A DNA stretch of 64,000 nucleotides from Neelides folsomi (taxonomy: Eukaryota; Arthropoda; Collembola; Neelipleona; Neelidae). Both the position numbers and the translations under genes were made by a program. The notes beneath the pieces were generated by a model. The model was not told the DNA's origin. It made no database searches and saw only the letters and a list, made by a program, of their open reading frames with translations. The stretch lies in NCBI GenBank assembly GCA_034687125.1, contig JAQGBZ010000055.1, forward strand, positions 1-64,000, given 5' to 3'. Shown here in pieces: positions 35,322 through 45,172 of the stretch; within the stretch, counting starts at the first letter, position 1; every line of letters begins with the position of its first letter.

Positions 35322-36242
35322 ACTTTAACTTTTCAATTACAACTCTAATTAACTATTTAATTATAAATGTAATTATTTCTCGCAAATCAGGCCTCAAACT
35401 CTCAAAGCCGCAGCCGCAAGTAAGTAAAAGTGAAATTTTCAATTTTCGACTCGTTGTGATTCAAATAATGCGGGACGTGGGAGGAAAATTCCGCAAAAAA
35501 TATAACAGTGAGAGTTTAGTGTAAAATCAATTTTATTTCTGGTGCCTGAATTTTCGACAATTAACCGACTCACCCAATTGACCTATTCCAGTAAAAGGTA
35601 AGGTTCATTTGACATTAATTAATCGATGTTTATTGCACTTAAGAGAACTTGAGGGAATATTTGGCCAAAGAAGCATGGGAAGACTAAAAGAGGTTCAGCA
35701 TAGAAAATTATACGCAAAAGCATCCGTGCTTGTGAAGGCATGAAGGTCTCATTTTACAAAAATGGATTAAAAGGATGCTTAAATTAATTACAACAATTGT
35801 TAAGACTCTCCTCTTAAACAGCTAAAACTTAATCATATTTAAAGGAACGTTTCCTCTCAATACAACACACAAGTGGATTAATCTCACTTTAGAATTATAT
35901 TTACTTTTTATTTAAGATAAATCCAAATGAAAGCTTCAACGCCATAAAGGTAAGTAAAATTCTTTATATTTCTTTATATTAATTCTTTAATCGGCCATAT
36001 AATACAATTTCATTATTCAAGAATCGGGTAATATTCGCTAATGATGAGAATAACATATTATATTTTTATGAAAATTTTTGATACTTCATATATTTATATG
36101 ATTGAATATGCCATCTTCTTTAATAATGAAATTATTTATTAAAAATGGATTATTGCAACTTTAATAATTCATATTAATTATATACACTTGACTCAACAAA
36201 TAATTAAGAAATTATTTATTTTTATAGATTGAAAATATTCAA
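35322..36242. promoter_or_regulatory. Divergent promoter region MRPL3 (-) / NSE4 (+), with NSE4 5' UTR intron
   Basis: This is 921 bp between start codons. On the plus strand a donor GTAAGTAAA at 35950 and an acceptor TTTATAG ending 36227 suggest a leader intron for NSE4, with the ATG 16 bp after the acceptor. A locally GC-richer patch at about 35400-35500 may contain transcription starts. No other feature is seen. Confidence 0.5.
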
Positions 36243-38357
36243 ATGGCAAACAAACGAAAACAATCGGAGCCTGAGCCTCCGAAGGATCCCAAGGCTGTTC
36301 CAGAAAAGCCTGCAAGAGTTAAATCTCCTCCTCCTAAACAGAAATTAACTTTGCACAAACGTCCAGTAATTGACAAATCTTCGTCAGATGACGAACTCGA
36401 ACCAGCACTACGACATCAGCGAAGAAGAGTCACATTTTCGGCCACAACCACCGTGCACGATCACCCGACTCGTCAGTCGCTTCCAAATTCACCTCGCGTT
36501 CGAGGCCAACAACTTAAACGATCTATCAAAGGGGGAATCCCACTTCAAGAAAAACAACAAAATCCAAAAATAAAAGGGAAAATTCCTATTCCATCACCCC
36601 AACTCTCCAAAAGCCTTCATGACCTATCAAATTCAAGGGTCATTCGTGGCGGGTACAGCGAACTTATGCAAGAATGCCAATCTTTCGAAAAAGAACCCCA
36701 AAATGACGAGACGGATAATAAAATCAAAGATAACATTATCAAAGGGAAGAAATTGTTTGAACGAATTGGCGATGGGCCTGCCGATATGCACATGGCCTTC
36801 CTCCATACTCGAAATGTCACATCGGTCATTCGAAGTCGAGCTGAGAATATTGGAAATGAGAATTCGGGGTTTAAAATTGAACATTATCTGAATTGCATCC
36901 AACAGAATATTTCATCACCAGTTAATCTCATTGACCCACAGAAGTATCGTTATTTGGCTGGGGAGGCGAATCTTGCATTTCGGACCACTCCTTCTTTCAC
37001 GGCCCTTGTTGGCGCCTTCGACCGGGATAAGATTTTCGTCCCTAAGGAAAAGAAGCAGAGAGTTTCCATCAGAAGGAAAAGGTTCGAGGATGAAAAGGGA
37101 AATGGAAATGAGGAAGTTACAAATGCTAATAATCAAGTACAAGGTGACAAGGCTCCTGCTGACGTCGTGTCCAAAGCCATCAATCGAGTCGTTGTGAAAA
37201 AATACGAAAAAACACATAGGTCTTTGAATCTTGTTCAATTGTCCCTTGACCGAAGATCTTTCCCAAGGACCATTGACAATTTATTCAACACGAGCTTTTT
37301 GATCAAGGAAGGGAAATTGGTTTTAGACAAGGACGATTCGGAAGATGAGGAGTCGAAACGTCAACGGCGGACCAGCGGAGTTCCTAAAAGCAATTTCAGA
37401 GAAGGGACACTTGTGGTTTATCCCCAACAGATTGAGGAGCCAAAATCGAGCAGCCAAGCTCCGAAGCACCAAGTCCTGAACCGGAACCAACATATTGTCT
37501 CTTTCAATTCTGCTATGTGGAAACACATTTGTGAAAAGACCCAAGGAGAATGTTTCATTAATGTGAGCATCAACAAGTATAGGAATAAAATGAGGCTGAA
37601 GGATCATCACATGAGATTGAGTCGTCTTGGGGCGAACATCGATCCCAACAAACCGCCGCCTTCTGATGAACAAATGAGGATTGAAGCTAAACGATCTTCA
37701 CGTGCCTATCGAATGGCATCATTGCCACTTTTGCCTACTGGATTCATTCGACGCCAAGGTGTCTTCGACCCACGTAGACCTCAAGCCAAACCCCAACACG
37801 CAAATCCTGCCAAACAACCTTCAAAGACCCAGGCTCCAAATCCAAGCAAAGAAAATCCACAACGAAAAGAAGTTGTGCGGATTCCTGAAAAAAGGGTGAA
37901 TATTCAAGCACCACATTCAAAAGAGCAAGTTAAAGGTTACGTTAAGGGTCAAAGTCAAGCAAAAGGTCAAGAGAGATCAGAAACTAAGAGACATACTGTT
38001 GTTGTTCCGAAGAAAACTCCCGTTCCGGTTAAAATGGGCTTAAAATCCTGGGGTGTTGGGAAAAGGCCAATTGAAATTAAAGTTCCGGTGGTTGAGAAAA
38101 AAAGATCTGAAAGCCCAGCTTCAAAAGGTGTAGGGAAAAGGAGGCAGAGTCCTCAGGAGCCACAAATTGTCAATCCGGTTGTTCCGAAACCCAAACCATC
38201 AACGAAACGAGGTGAAAAGAGCAAAGAGATTGAAGTTCAGACAGAGAAAGGAGGAAGAACTTCACCACGGAAGGGAAATGTGCAAAAAGAAGTCCCAATG
38301 GACATTTCTGACAATGAAAGACCAACTCGACAGACTCGGGGGAGAGTTTCTAAATGA
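36243..38357 (+). CDS. NSMCE4A: SMC5/6 complex kleisin subunit NSE4
   Basis: One 704-aa coding exon, about twice the usual 300-400 aa. NSE4 bridges the SMC5 and SMC6 heads in the nuclear SMC5/6 genome-stability complex. The N-terminal kleisin helix region is visible at about 139-180 (YSELMQECQSF, IKGKKLFERIGDG). The middle has RYLAGEANLAFRTTPSF (about 237-253). The C-terminal winged-helix (about 330-435) is diagnostic: SLDRRSFPRTIDNLFNTSFL, IKEGKLVLD, and HIVSFNSAMWKHICEKT. The extra length comes from a basic Pro/Ser/Lys-rich N-terminal extension (about 130 residues) and a similar C-terminal tail (about 510-704, many SPxK/PKP motifs). Both are presumably disordered. I recognised the family from the kleisin and winged-helix motifs, not from a search. 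Confidence 0.82.
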   Translation: MANKRKQSEPEPPKDPKAVPEKPARVKSPPPKQKLTLHKRPVIDKSSSDDELEPALRHQRRRVTFSATTTVHDHPTRQSLPNSPRVRGQQLKRSIKGGIPLQEKQQNPKIKGKIPIPSPQLSKSLHDLSNSRVIRGGYSELMQECQSFEKEPQNDETDNKIKDNIIKGKKLFERIGDGPADMHMAFLHTRNVTSVIRSRAENIGNENSGFKIEHYLNCIQQNISSPVNLIDPQKYRYLAGEANLAFRTTPSFTALVGAFDRDKIFVPKEKKQRVSIRRKRFEDEKGNGNEEVTNANNQVQGDKAPADVVSKAINRVVVKKYEKTHRSLNLVQLSLDRRSFPRTIDNLFNTSFLIKEGKLVLDKDDSEDEESKRQRRTSGVPKSNFREGTLVVYPQQIEEPKSSSQAPKHQVLNRNQHIVSFNSAMWKHICEKTQGECFINVSINKYRNKMRLKDHHMRLSRLGANIDPNKPPPSDEQMRIEAKRSSRAYRMASLPLLPTGFIRRQGVFDPRRPQAKPQHANPAKQPSKTQAPNPSKENPQRKEVVRIPEKRVNIQAPHSKEQVKGYVKGQSQAKGQERSETKRHTVVVPKKTPVPVKMGLKSWGVGKRPIEIKVPVVEKKRSESPASKGVGKRRQSPQEPQIVNPVVPKPKPSTKRGEKSKEIEVQTEKGGRTSPRKGNVQKEVPMDISDNERPTRQTRGRVSK

Positions 38358-39297
38358 ATCTTTATCTGTAAATTAAAGATTTCAATTATTTATTAAATTA
38401 TACAATTATAGATTTGCAGATTTTAATCATTTATCTCTTTAGACTATTATTATATATTTTATATACAGATTTTTCACATATTTTATATTACAAATCTTTG
38501 TAATCGGTATTTTTTAATTTTTTTAAATTTTTTTTAAAAAAAAATAATCACTATTATTTGGCAATGTATTGTTTTTAATTAAAGTCTCACATTCAGATAC
38601 CTTTTGTATTTTATACAATGTTGTTTATATAATATTTTTTTTATCTATTTATATTAGTCAATATAAGTATCAATAAATATATGGTTTTTTTTATTTTAAC
38701 TTCAAAAACTTGCCTTCAAGATCTTTGAATATTTGACGTTAGGGCTTAGGACTATAATAAATACATAGAGTTGAATGTAGACAAAAGTCTAAATATTTAA
38801 AAATTATTACTATCTGTGTATACCTACACATAACATGATTTCTACATGTTCAAAATATGTAATAAATAATTTATTCCATGTGGGTGATTGTAATTATAAT
38901 GAAAATTGTTTATGCGATGTTACCTATAATTATAACTCCTAATGAGTATAAATACCTGTTGTAAATTTTTATCTTTCATATTCATATGAATAAAAATATA
39001 AAAAAAGAATACTGCATTTTTCAATACTATACTACCATGATATGGTATTATAGATTATAGTCTAAAACATAAAAATAATAGGCAATAGCAATTTTCATAT
39101 TTATATTATAAACATTTGTAGCCAATTTTCAAATTACTCTGTAAAGAGACAACACATTATAAGACATGTATAGTTTCTTAATTTCTATTTATTTAATTGT
39201 TAGGATTAATCATGTTGTTGAGAAATTAATGAGGTTTTAGATGTTCGTCGGGTTTCTTATGCTGATTATCATGATTAAGTTCTACGATGGCTCCCCT
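38358..39297. other. Convergent 3' flanks, AT-rich
   Basis: This is 940 bp between the stops of NSE4 (+) and the Ser/His-rich gene (-). It is very AT-rich, with poly(A/T) tracts around 38510-38560 and 38690-38700 and several AATAAA-like signals. No gene or structured repeat is seen. Confidence 0.5.
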
Positions 39298-40518
39298 TCA
39301 TTGTCCTGAACCTCTTGTGATATTTTTTTTGGGCTTTCCTTCTTCCTCTGGGATGAGTCTTTGTGATTCCTCGCTGTCTTGAACTTTTAAATACGAATGT
39401 CCATGATGATGAGATTTCGAAGCATGGTCATTGTGTAGATTATGCTCAACATGGGTCTGGTGGTATTCATGTGGTTGATTTTGTTTTGAAGAGCCTGCCG
39501 AAATATCCGTATGGGAGATTTTAGTTGGGGAATGATGTTGTTTAACGATCAAGTGATTTTCCTGGTGAGATTTCTCTTCGTGTGGAATTGAGTTTTTAGA
39601 CGATTGATTTTTGGAACGTCCCTGATTAGATTTTTCTTCATGAGGGATTGAATTTTTAGGTGATTGATTTTTAGGCGATTGATTTTTATGACGTTCCTGA
39701 TGAGATTTTTCTTCGTGAGGGATTGAATTTTTGGGCGATTGGTTTTTGGGAGAATAAATTTTCAATGGGGAACGAGATCTCGGAGGCGAGGGTGATCTAT
39801 TAGGTGAATGAGTTGAAAATTCTTGTTTCTCCAATTTTCTATTTGCCTCGTCTTCGGCAACTCCAGGTACGGATAGATTGGCTGGATGGTGTGGATGATG
39901 GGGATGGTGATGATGAGGGCGAGGTGGTTGAGGATTTTGTTGGTTATGTTGAGCTAATTTTTCAATCAACTCCAACTCCAATTTTTCTTCTGGTGTTAAT
40001 CGATCATTATCCTGTGAATATTTGTGATGGTAAATCAATTTTTGAGATTCTTCCACAGTGATGTTTTTGTAATGTTCTTCAGCTTGATGTTCATTTAAGG
40101 GTGAACGAGGCTCTTTGGGGCTTTCTTCTGGAGGGGGGCTGACTATATTAGGAAATAATTTTATTAATAATCCAAAATAATATTAGTTGATTAACCTCAA
40201 CAATTAAATCTACTTTATTTTATACATTCTTTTACACAGTGTAAAGTTTTAGGATTTACTCAATTTTATAAACCCTAACATAAACACAAAAAGCTTACAA
40301 TTGAGATCTCACGACACGTGAGTTAGGATAATTGTATTTAAATTGCATTTAATTAATTATAATTGCCTTTTTTCTTGTATTGTTCATCCTCATTGACGGC
40401 GCGCGGGACACAACAGTCAAATATTCCTCCTTTGCCTGTAATTTAAAGTTTGATTAGTTTTACCACTTTAAGCTTTAAAAAATGTAAAGCAAAAGCACTA
40501 ATAATCGTTACCGTCCAT
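39298..40518 (-). CDS. Unrecognised Ser/His/Pro-rich protein with internal 20-residue repeats
   Basis: Three exons: 40512-40518 (ATG GAC G), 40367-40435 and 39298-40142. They join in frame to 306 aa if the second intron is GC-AG (donor AAAAAAG|GCAATT at 40366). Without that splice the frame stops after 29 residues. The N-terminus MDGKGGIFDCCVPR has a vicinal Cys pair that could be lipidated. Then come an acidic region, LTPEEKLELELIEKLAQ (predicted helix), a Pro/His run (PRPHHHHPHHPHHP), SPxxSRSP sequence and three tandem copies of a KNQSPKNSIPHEEKSHQ unit. The C-terminus ends KNITRGSGQ. It has no domain I recognise and no membrane segment. Exon 3 is strongly supported as coding by its 843-bp open frame; exons 1-2 are inferred. 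Confidence 0.6.
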
Positions 40519-40731
40519 TTGAACTTTTGATTTGCTTTCTTACTATATTAGTTATCCATAAAAGGAATCATAATCAATTATATTTTATAGGCATTTCATA
40601 AAATATTCGCTAAATGTGATTTAGATTGATAAAAATACATGATGATTCACTGCTAAATTTTTAAATATGTAGTAAAAATTCTAATTTTTAATAAAAAAAT
40701 GAAATTATTCAAATAACCTTATTTGGAATAA

Positions 40732-41389
40732 TCCAAGAATGTGGGGATATTCGATTTTAAATATGCTATATTTTAATAATTGTAAGATGAGTGATTTTAT
40801 ACTAATTCGAATATGCTAATTACTAATCTGAAGTTAGTTTGCGTCGATCGCGTAAAATAACAATGTTGTGAATATTTAAAGTTTTTACATTTGTATTAGA
40901 ATACATACAAAAGGATAGGAAATATAAAGCAAAAACGTTTTAAAGAAAAGGGTAAAAACGATGTAACAAAACAATGTTACCTTTTAAATATATGAGCAAA
41001 TTTAACTAATAATAATTGCCTATAAGAAAAGCCTTCTTTAAACCTAATCTAACCTAACCTAATATAAATATATACTAGAATGCAAAAATAACATAAATAA
41101 ATAAAATCCTAACCTAAAATAGATATCACTCTCTTTAAAACCACAAACAAAACACATTTAAAATTATAATGGAAAATGGAAAAACGAATTATCAATGAAA
41201 TAAATCATAAATGAATGCAAGAAAATGAGAAAAGGAAGGATAAACGAAGGATTAACGAAAAGTATTTAAACTTTGTCATTTTACTCGAGCGACGCAAACT
41301 AACTTCAGATTCCTAATTAGCATAGTCGAATTAGTATAAAAACACTCAGTCAGCTTATATTTAATATCGAATATCCCCACATTCTTGGA
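40732..41389. mobile_element. 658-bp foldback element with about 160-bp inverted arms
   Basis: The arms TCCAAGAATGTGGGGATATT (40732) and its inverted copy ending at 41389 pair for about 160 bp, through TATACTAATTCG and ATCTGAAGTTAGTTTGCGTC. The centre is AT-rich, without an ORF, and includes CCTAA pentamers at 41043-41063 and 41108-41117. The target-site duplication is not clear. It lies in the intergenic region upstream of the zinc-finger gene, within its probable promoter. Confidence 0.75.
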
Positions 41390-41498
41390 TTTTTATTTAT
41401 ATTAATACCCCTTATTTTTATAGTAATAGTGTAATATTAATATTAATACACAATTTAAATCATTGAAAATGTGATTTCTCCTTTAGCAGAATTTGGTC

Positions 41499-43772
41499 AT
41501 GGCGGAGGACGATGAGTCGAATTCGTTATTCATTGAAATCGACCATGAAGGGAGCGACGAAGGAGAATTCGTCATCGGGGGCGATGTTTACACGTCAGGG
41601 ATCATGGGGAGTAAAGGGTCAAAGGAGTCTTACATCATCCGCGACGAAGACATCTATTCTGTTGAAGAAGTGGAGGCTGTCGAAGTTCCTGAGTCTAACC
41701 AACACAGCGTTATCATTTCAAGAAAGAATATTCCCCAAGGTTCGTTTTACAAATTGCTTAAAACCAATTGACCAAACAATCAATCTCTTTATGTATTAAT
41801 CTCTTAATACTTTTACATTTATCTAGAACATTTTTCATGAATCTTAATCTTATTTATTATTTAGCTAAAAAGAAAGAAGATGGATCGGGAAATCCAAAAG
41901 GAGCTAAAAAGTTGAATTGCACGGTCCAGGGATGCAATTATTCCACCGTTTATTCAAAGGATATGGCTAGACATATGAGGAAACACGTAAAATCTTAATA
42001 TAATTCGCAAAATTCGATATAAAGTTTAAGATTATTTATAAAGCATGCTTAAATTTTCATGTTCGAATTGTAAATCTCTGTAATCCTCTATTTTTTATAT
42101 TTATAATTCAGACCGGAGAAAAACCCTTTGTGTGCAATATCTGTAGCAAGTCGTTCAGCCGTTACGACAAGCTCTTCTCTCATACCAAAATCCATGAAGG
42201 GGTCATGTCCTTTAAGTGCGATGAATGTGATTACGCTGCAGTTGAAGCAAATGCTTTAAAAAGACATATGAGAAAACATTCCGACAATCGACCTTACAGG
42301 TTACACTTTCCCCAGTTTATTTTATCTTTATTCAATTTTAATCTATTCAATATTTTTTGTGAATAATTATCTGAAATTTTTAATTAATAAAATTATTATT
42401 CCTTTTAGATGTCAACTTTGCCCTTATCGCTCAAAAGATGCTTGTCAACTCACGATCCATATTCGGAGTCACACTGGTATTTTATTAATAAAATAATTAT
42501 AAAATCTTTAAAATGGACAATCTTCTTGACAAAAAACTTTAAATATAATTAAATCTTTAAAATGAGTTATCTGATTTTAAAATTTAATAGGTGATACGCC
42601 ATACTTGTGTGAGTTTGAAGATTGTTCCGCCTCTTTCAAAACCTCGTCAGATCTCAAGCGCCATCAAAGAGTTCATAGTAACGATCGTCCTTTAAAATGC
42701 CCCGAGTGCCCTTACTCCTGCAGGTTCAATTCGAACCTCTCGACCCATATCAAGAAGCACCATATGAAATTTCATAATCAAAGTCAATCCACAGTCCATG
42801 ATGAAATAATTCGCAAATCTGAATTTCATGTTGAAGGAAGGAAAACTCATCACTTGACAAATCCCTCGCCTCATGCTGTTTTAAGCGATCCATTGACCGA
42901 GACTGATATTATCATGATGGAGCCATTATTAGAAAATGTCCCTGAACAAACAAAATATGCCAACTTGGAAAAAGACCCATTATCTTTGACCTCGACCAAA
43001 ACGACGACTTTCATGCACCCAAAAAAGAAATTCAAAAGTCTGGCAATTGCAGAACAAGAACGAATGAACATGAAAAAAGTTGAACCTGAACTACCTTTTC
43101 AATTTTCTTGCAAACAATGTACATTTCAAGGAAATTCAATTGGTAAATAATTAAACTTTGATAAGTATCTGTATTTTACTTAATAACATCAGTGTAAGCA
43201 AAGACATTAATAAATATTATTAGGCTAATAATAATCAAATTCGTAATTTCTTAAAATAATTTTAAATAAATGATTAATTGAATAATTAATTTCATTGATC
43301 ATTTTTAGCAATTTTTGAACAACATATGATTGAAGATCACGATGAAAGAATCCAGCTTAAGAAAACCCTCATGGCTTTATGCAGAGCGAGTAATAAGAGG
43401 AAGAGTCGGAAAGATGTAAAGGCTGAAGAAAGAAAAGTATTTCCAAGATATTACATTTGTGACTTTTGTCCAGCGTCGTTCGTCCGCGAAGACTCGCTCA
43501 GATGCCACTTACGACAACATGGAAGTCACGAAACGACGAGCATTGGACCAAATCCCTCAGTCGTGACTCCTCATCACAATCGGAGCATTCCAATGTTCGC
43601 CATCCGGACCAATCCTCAGTTCAATCCCCATTCCCAGACAGATTCTTTAGAATATGATAAACCGAGTGAACCTAATGTCCCGACCAGCAATGGTGTTTTT
43701 GTCATTGTTGAAAATAATTTACAAAGTCATGGGAGAAATGATCCATCAACTTCACAACTCCTTTCCCTCTGA
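41499..43772 (+). CDS. C2H2 zinc-finger protein, eight fingers
   Basis: Six exons: 41499-41739, 41865-41986, 42112-42299, 42409-42476, 42591-43142 and 43309-43772, joined in frame to 544 aa. It is a probable DNA-binding transcription regulator in the nucleus. The N-terminus is acidic (MAEDDESNSLFIEIDHEGSD). Fingers in order start at LNCTVQGC, FVCNIC, FKCDEC, YRCQLC, YLCEFEDC, LKCPEC, FSCKQC and YICDFC. Canonical TGEKPF and related linkers join the first six. Several introns split fingers: finger 4 begins at the exon 3/4 junction, and finger 7 (FSCKQCTFQGNSIAIFEQHMIEDH) spans exons 5 and 6. An AG acceptor 12 bp before the ATG suggests a spliced leader exon. The organisation resembles ZFP64-type proteins, but orthology is not established. 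Confidence 0.88.
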
Positions 43773-43859
43773 TTTCTTGTAAAATCATTTATATTTTTAT
43801 ACTAAACAATTTCTTGTGCTTTATTTTAAAGAAAATGTAAATAGACATGAATTATGTAC

Positions 43860-44025
43860 AATAATAGTTTAGATATTTAGTTAGTTAAATGAATAAACGA
43901 CATTTTATACCATGAAGGATAGTTATATGTTTAAAAATTTCAATTGAAATTCAGTATGGAATTGAAATTCAAATTGTACCAATACGGTACGGAGAGGTTC
44001 TCGTCTAAATGTTTGATGATCAAAC
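43860..44025. repeat. Duplicated 3'-flank segment, copy 1
   Basis: It begins AATAATAGTTTAG, contains GAATAAACGACATTTTATAC and runs to TCTCGTCTAAATGTTTGATG. The same order of blocks recurs about 490 bp downstream. Copy 1 lies about 90 bp past the zinc-finger stop and contains an AATAAA-type signal, so it is probably at the transcript end. Confidence 0.7.
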
Positions 44026-44350
44026 TTTGATCTATAAGTGGGTATAATATATTAGTTCTAATTGTTCAACGCATGATGCCTTTTTTCCACTCGTTGATTC
44101 CAAAAGGGGATCTTACAATTTCAAGACTTTCAGTTTCATTTTGAATCTGCCAAAAAATCATTTTATGGATAGTTAATCTCAGATTCATTCTTACTTTATT
44201 GAATTAGCATTATAGTTTAATGGAATAGTAATTATACATAAGTTTAAATCGATTTAATTAACGTTATTTGCTCATACTCATGACAATCTCGTCATGAGTG
44301 AAAGTCAAGTCATAAAAGAATATTAAAAAATTAAAGATTTGAAGATGTTC

Positions 44351-44520
44351 AATAATAGTTTAGTTAGTTAGTTAGTTAAGGAATAAACGACATTTTATAC
44401 CATGATCGTATTTATTCAAAAAAAATTCATTGAAATTCGGTATACGGCATTAATTAAAAGTAACAAATTGTACCAACTGTTGGTACCAATAGGCTCTCGT
44501 CTAATTATTTGATAGGTCAC
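44351..44520. repeat. Duplicated 3'-flank segment, copy 2
   Basis: Direct repeat of 43860-44025, starting AATAATAGTTTAGTTAG, sharing GAATAAACGACATTTTATAC and ending TCTCGTCTAATTATTTGATA. Identity is roughly three quarters by eye, with small indels. The spacer contains no gene. Confidence 0.7.
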
Positions 44521-45172
44521 CATTTGGTCAAATAGATTACATACAAATAATTCACTTCTCTTGCAATATTTAATTCATAAAGGGTATTTTTGCTAGGTAA
44601 ATAAAAATTGAGCACAAGATAAGATGACATGATATGAATGGTCCAATTTAAATAAGAAATAGAATCTAAATTAACTACTATACAACTACACTCAAAGAAA
44701 AACTTTCTCTGGTATAATAATATCAATAAAGATGTAAAATTAATCAACGTAATTAAAGACAAAATTCGATTAATAATAGTTACGATAGTTCAATGTTTCA
44801 TTTCCCAACAGCTTGCACAGAAACAACTCATTCAACTAATGGTATTTCTAGTTATTTTAGTAATTTGTGTAAACTAGTATACAAGTATAATGGTTGTGTT
44901 TAAATAAGTAAATATTATCTTTATGTGAGAGTGGAATTGATTTAGTAAGCCAGATATTAATTATTTAACTAATTGCTAGATAAATTATCATAGAATTGTT
45001 TAATTTATTTGATAAAAAATGTATTCACAACTTGTATACGAAGCATTAAGAATTATGTACATACAAGTATTTACGTACAACGCGTAAGAATCAAATATAG
45101 ATTACACACTGAGTTAATTCTAATTAAAAATCAATTATCTTCAGGTCAGTCCAGATGATCAAAAGGGTCTCT
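44521..45172. other. Convergent intergenic region, nothing recognised
   Basis: AT-rich sequence between the duplicated segment and the EDC4 stop. It presumably holds the EDC4 3' UTR. I see no ORF, inverted repeat or RNA gene that I can support. Confidence 0.5.
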
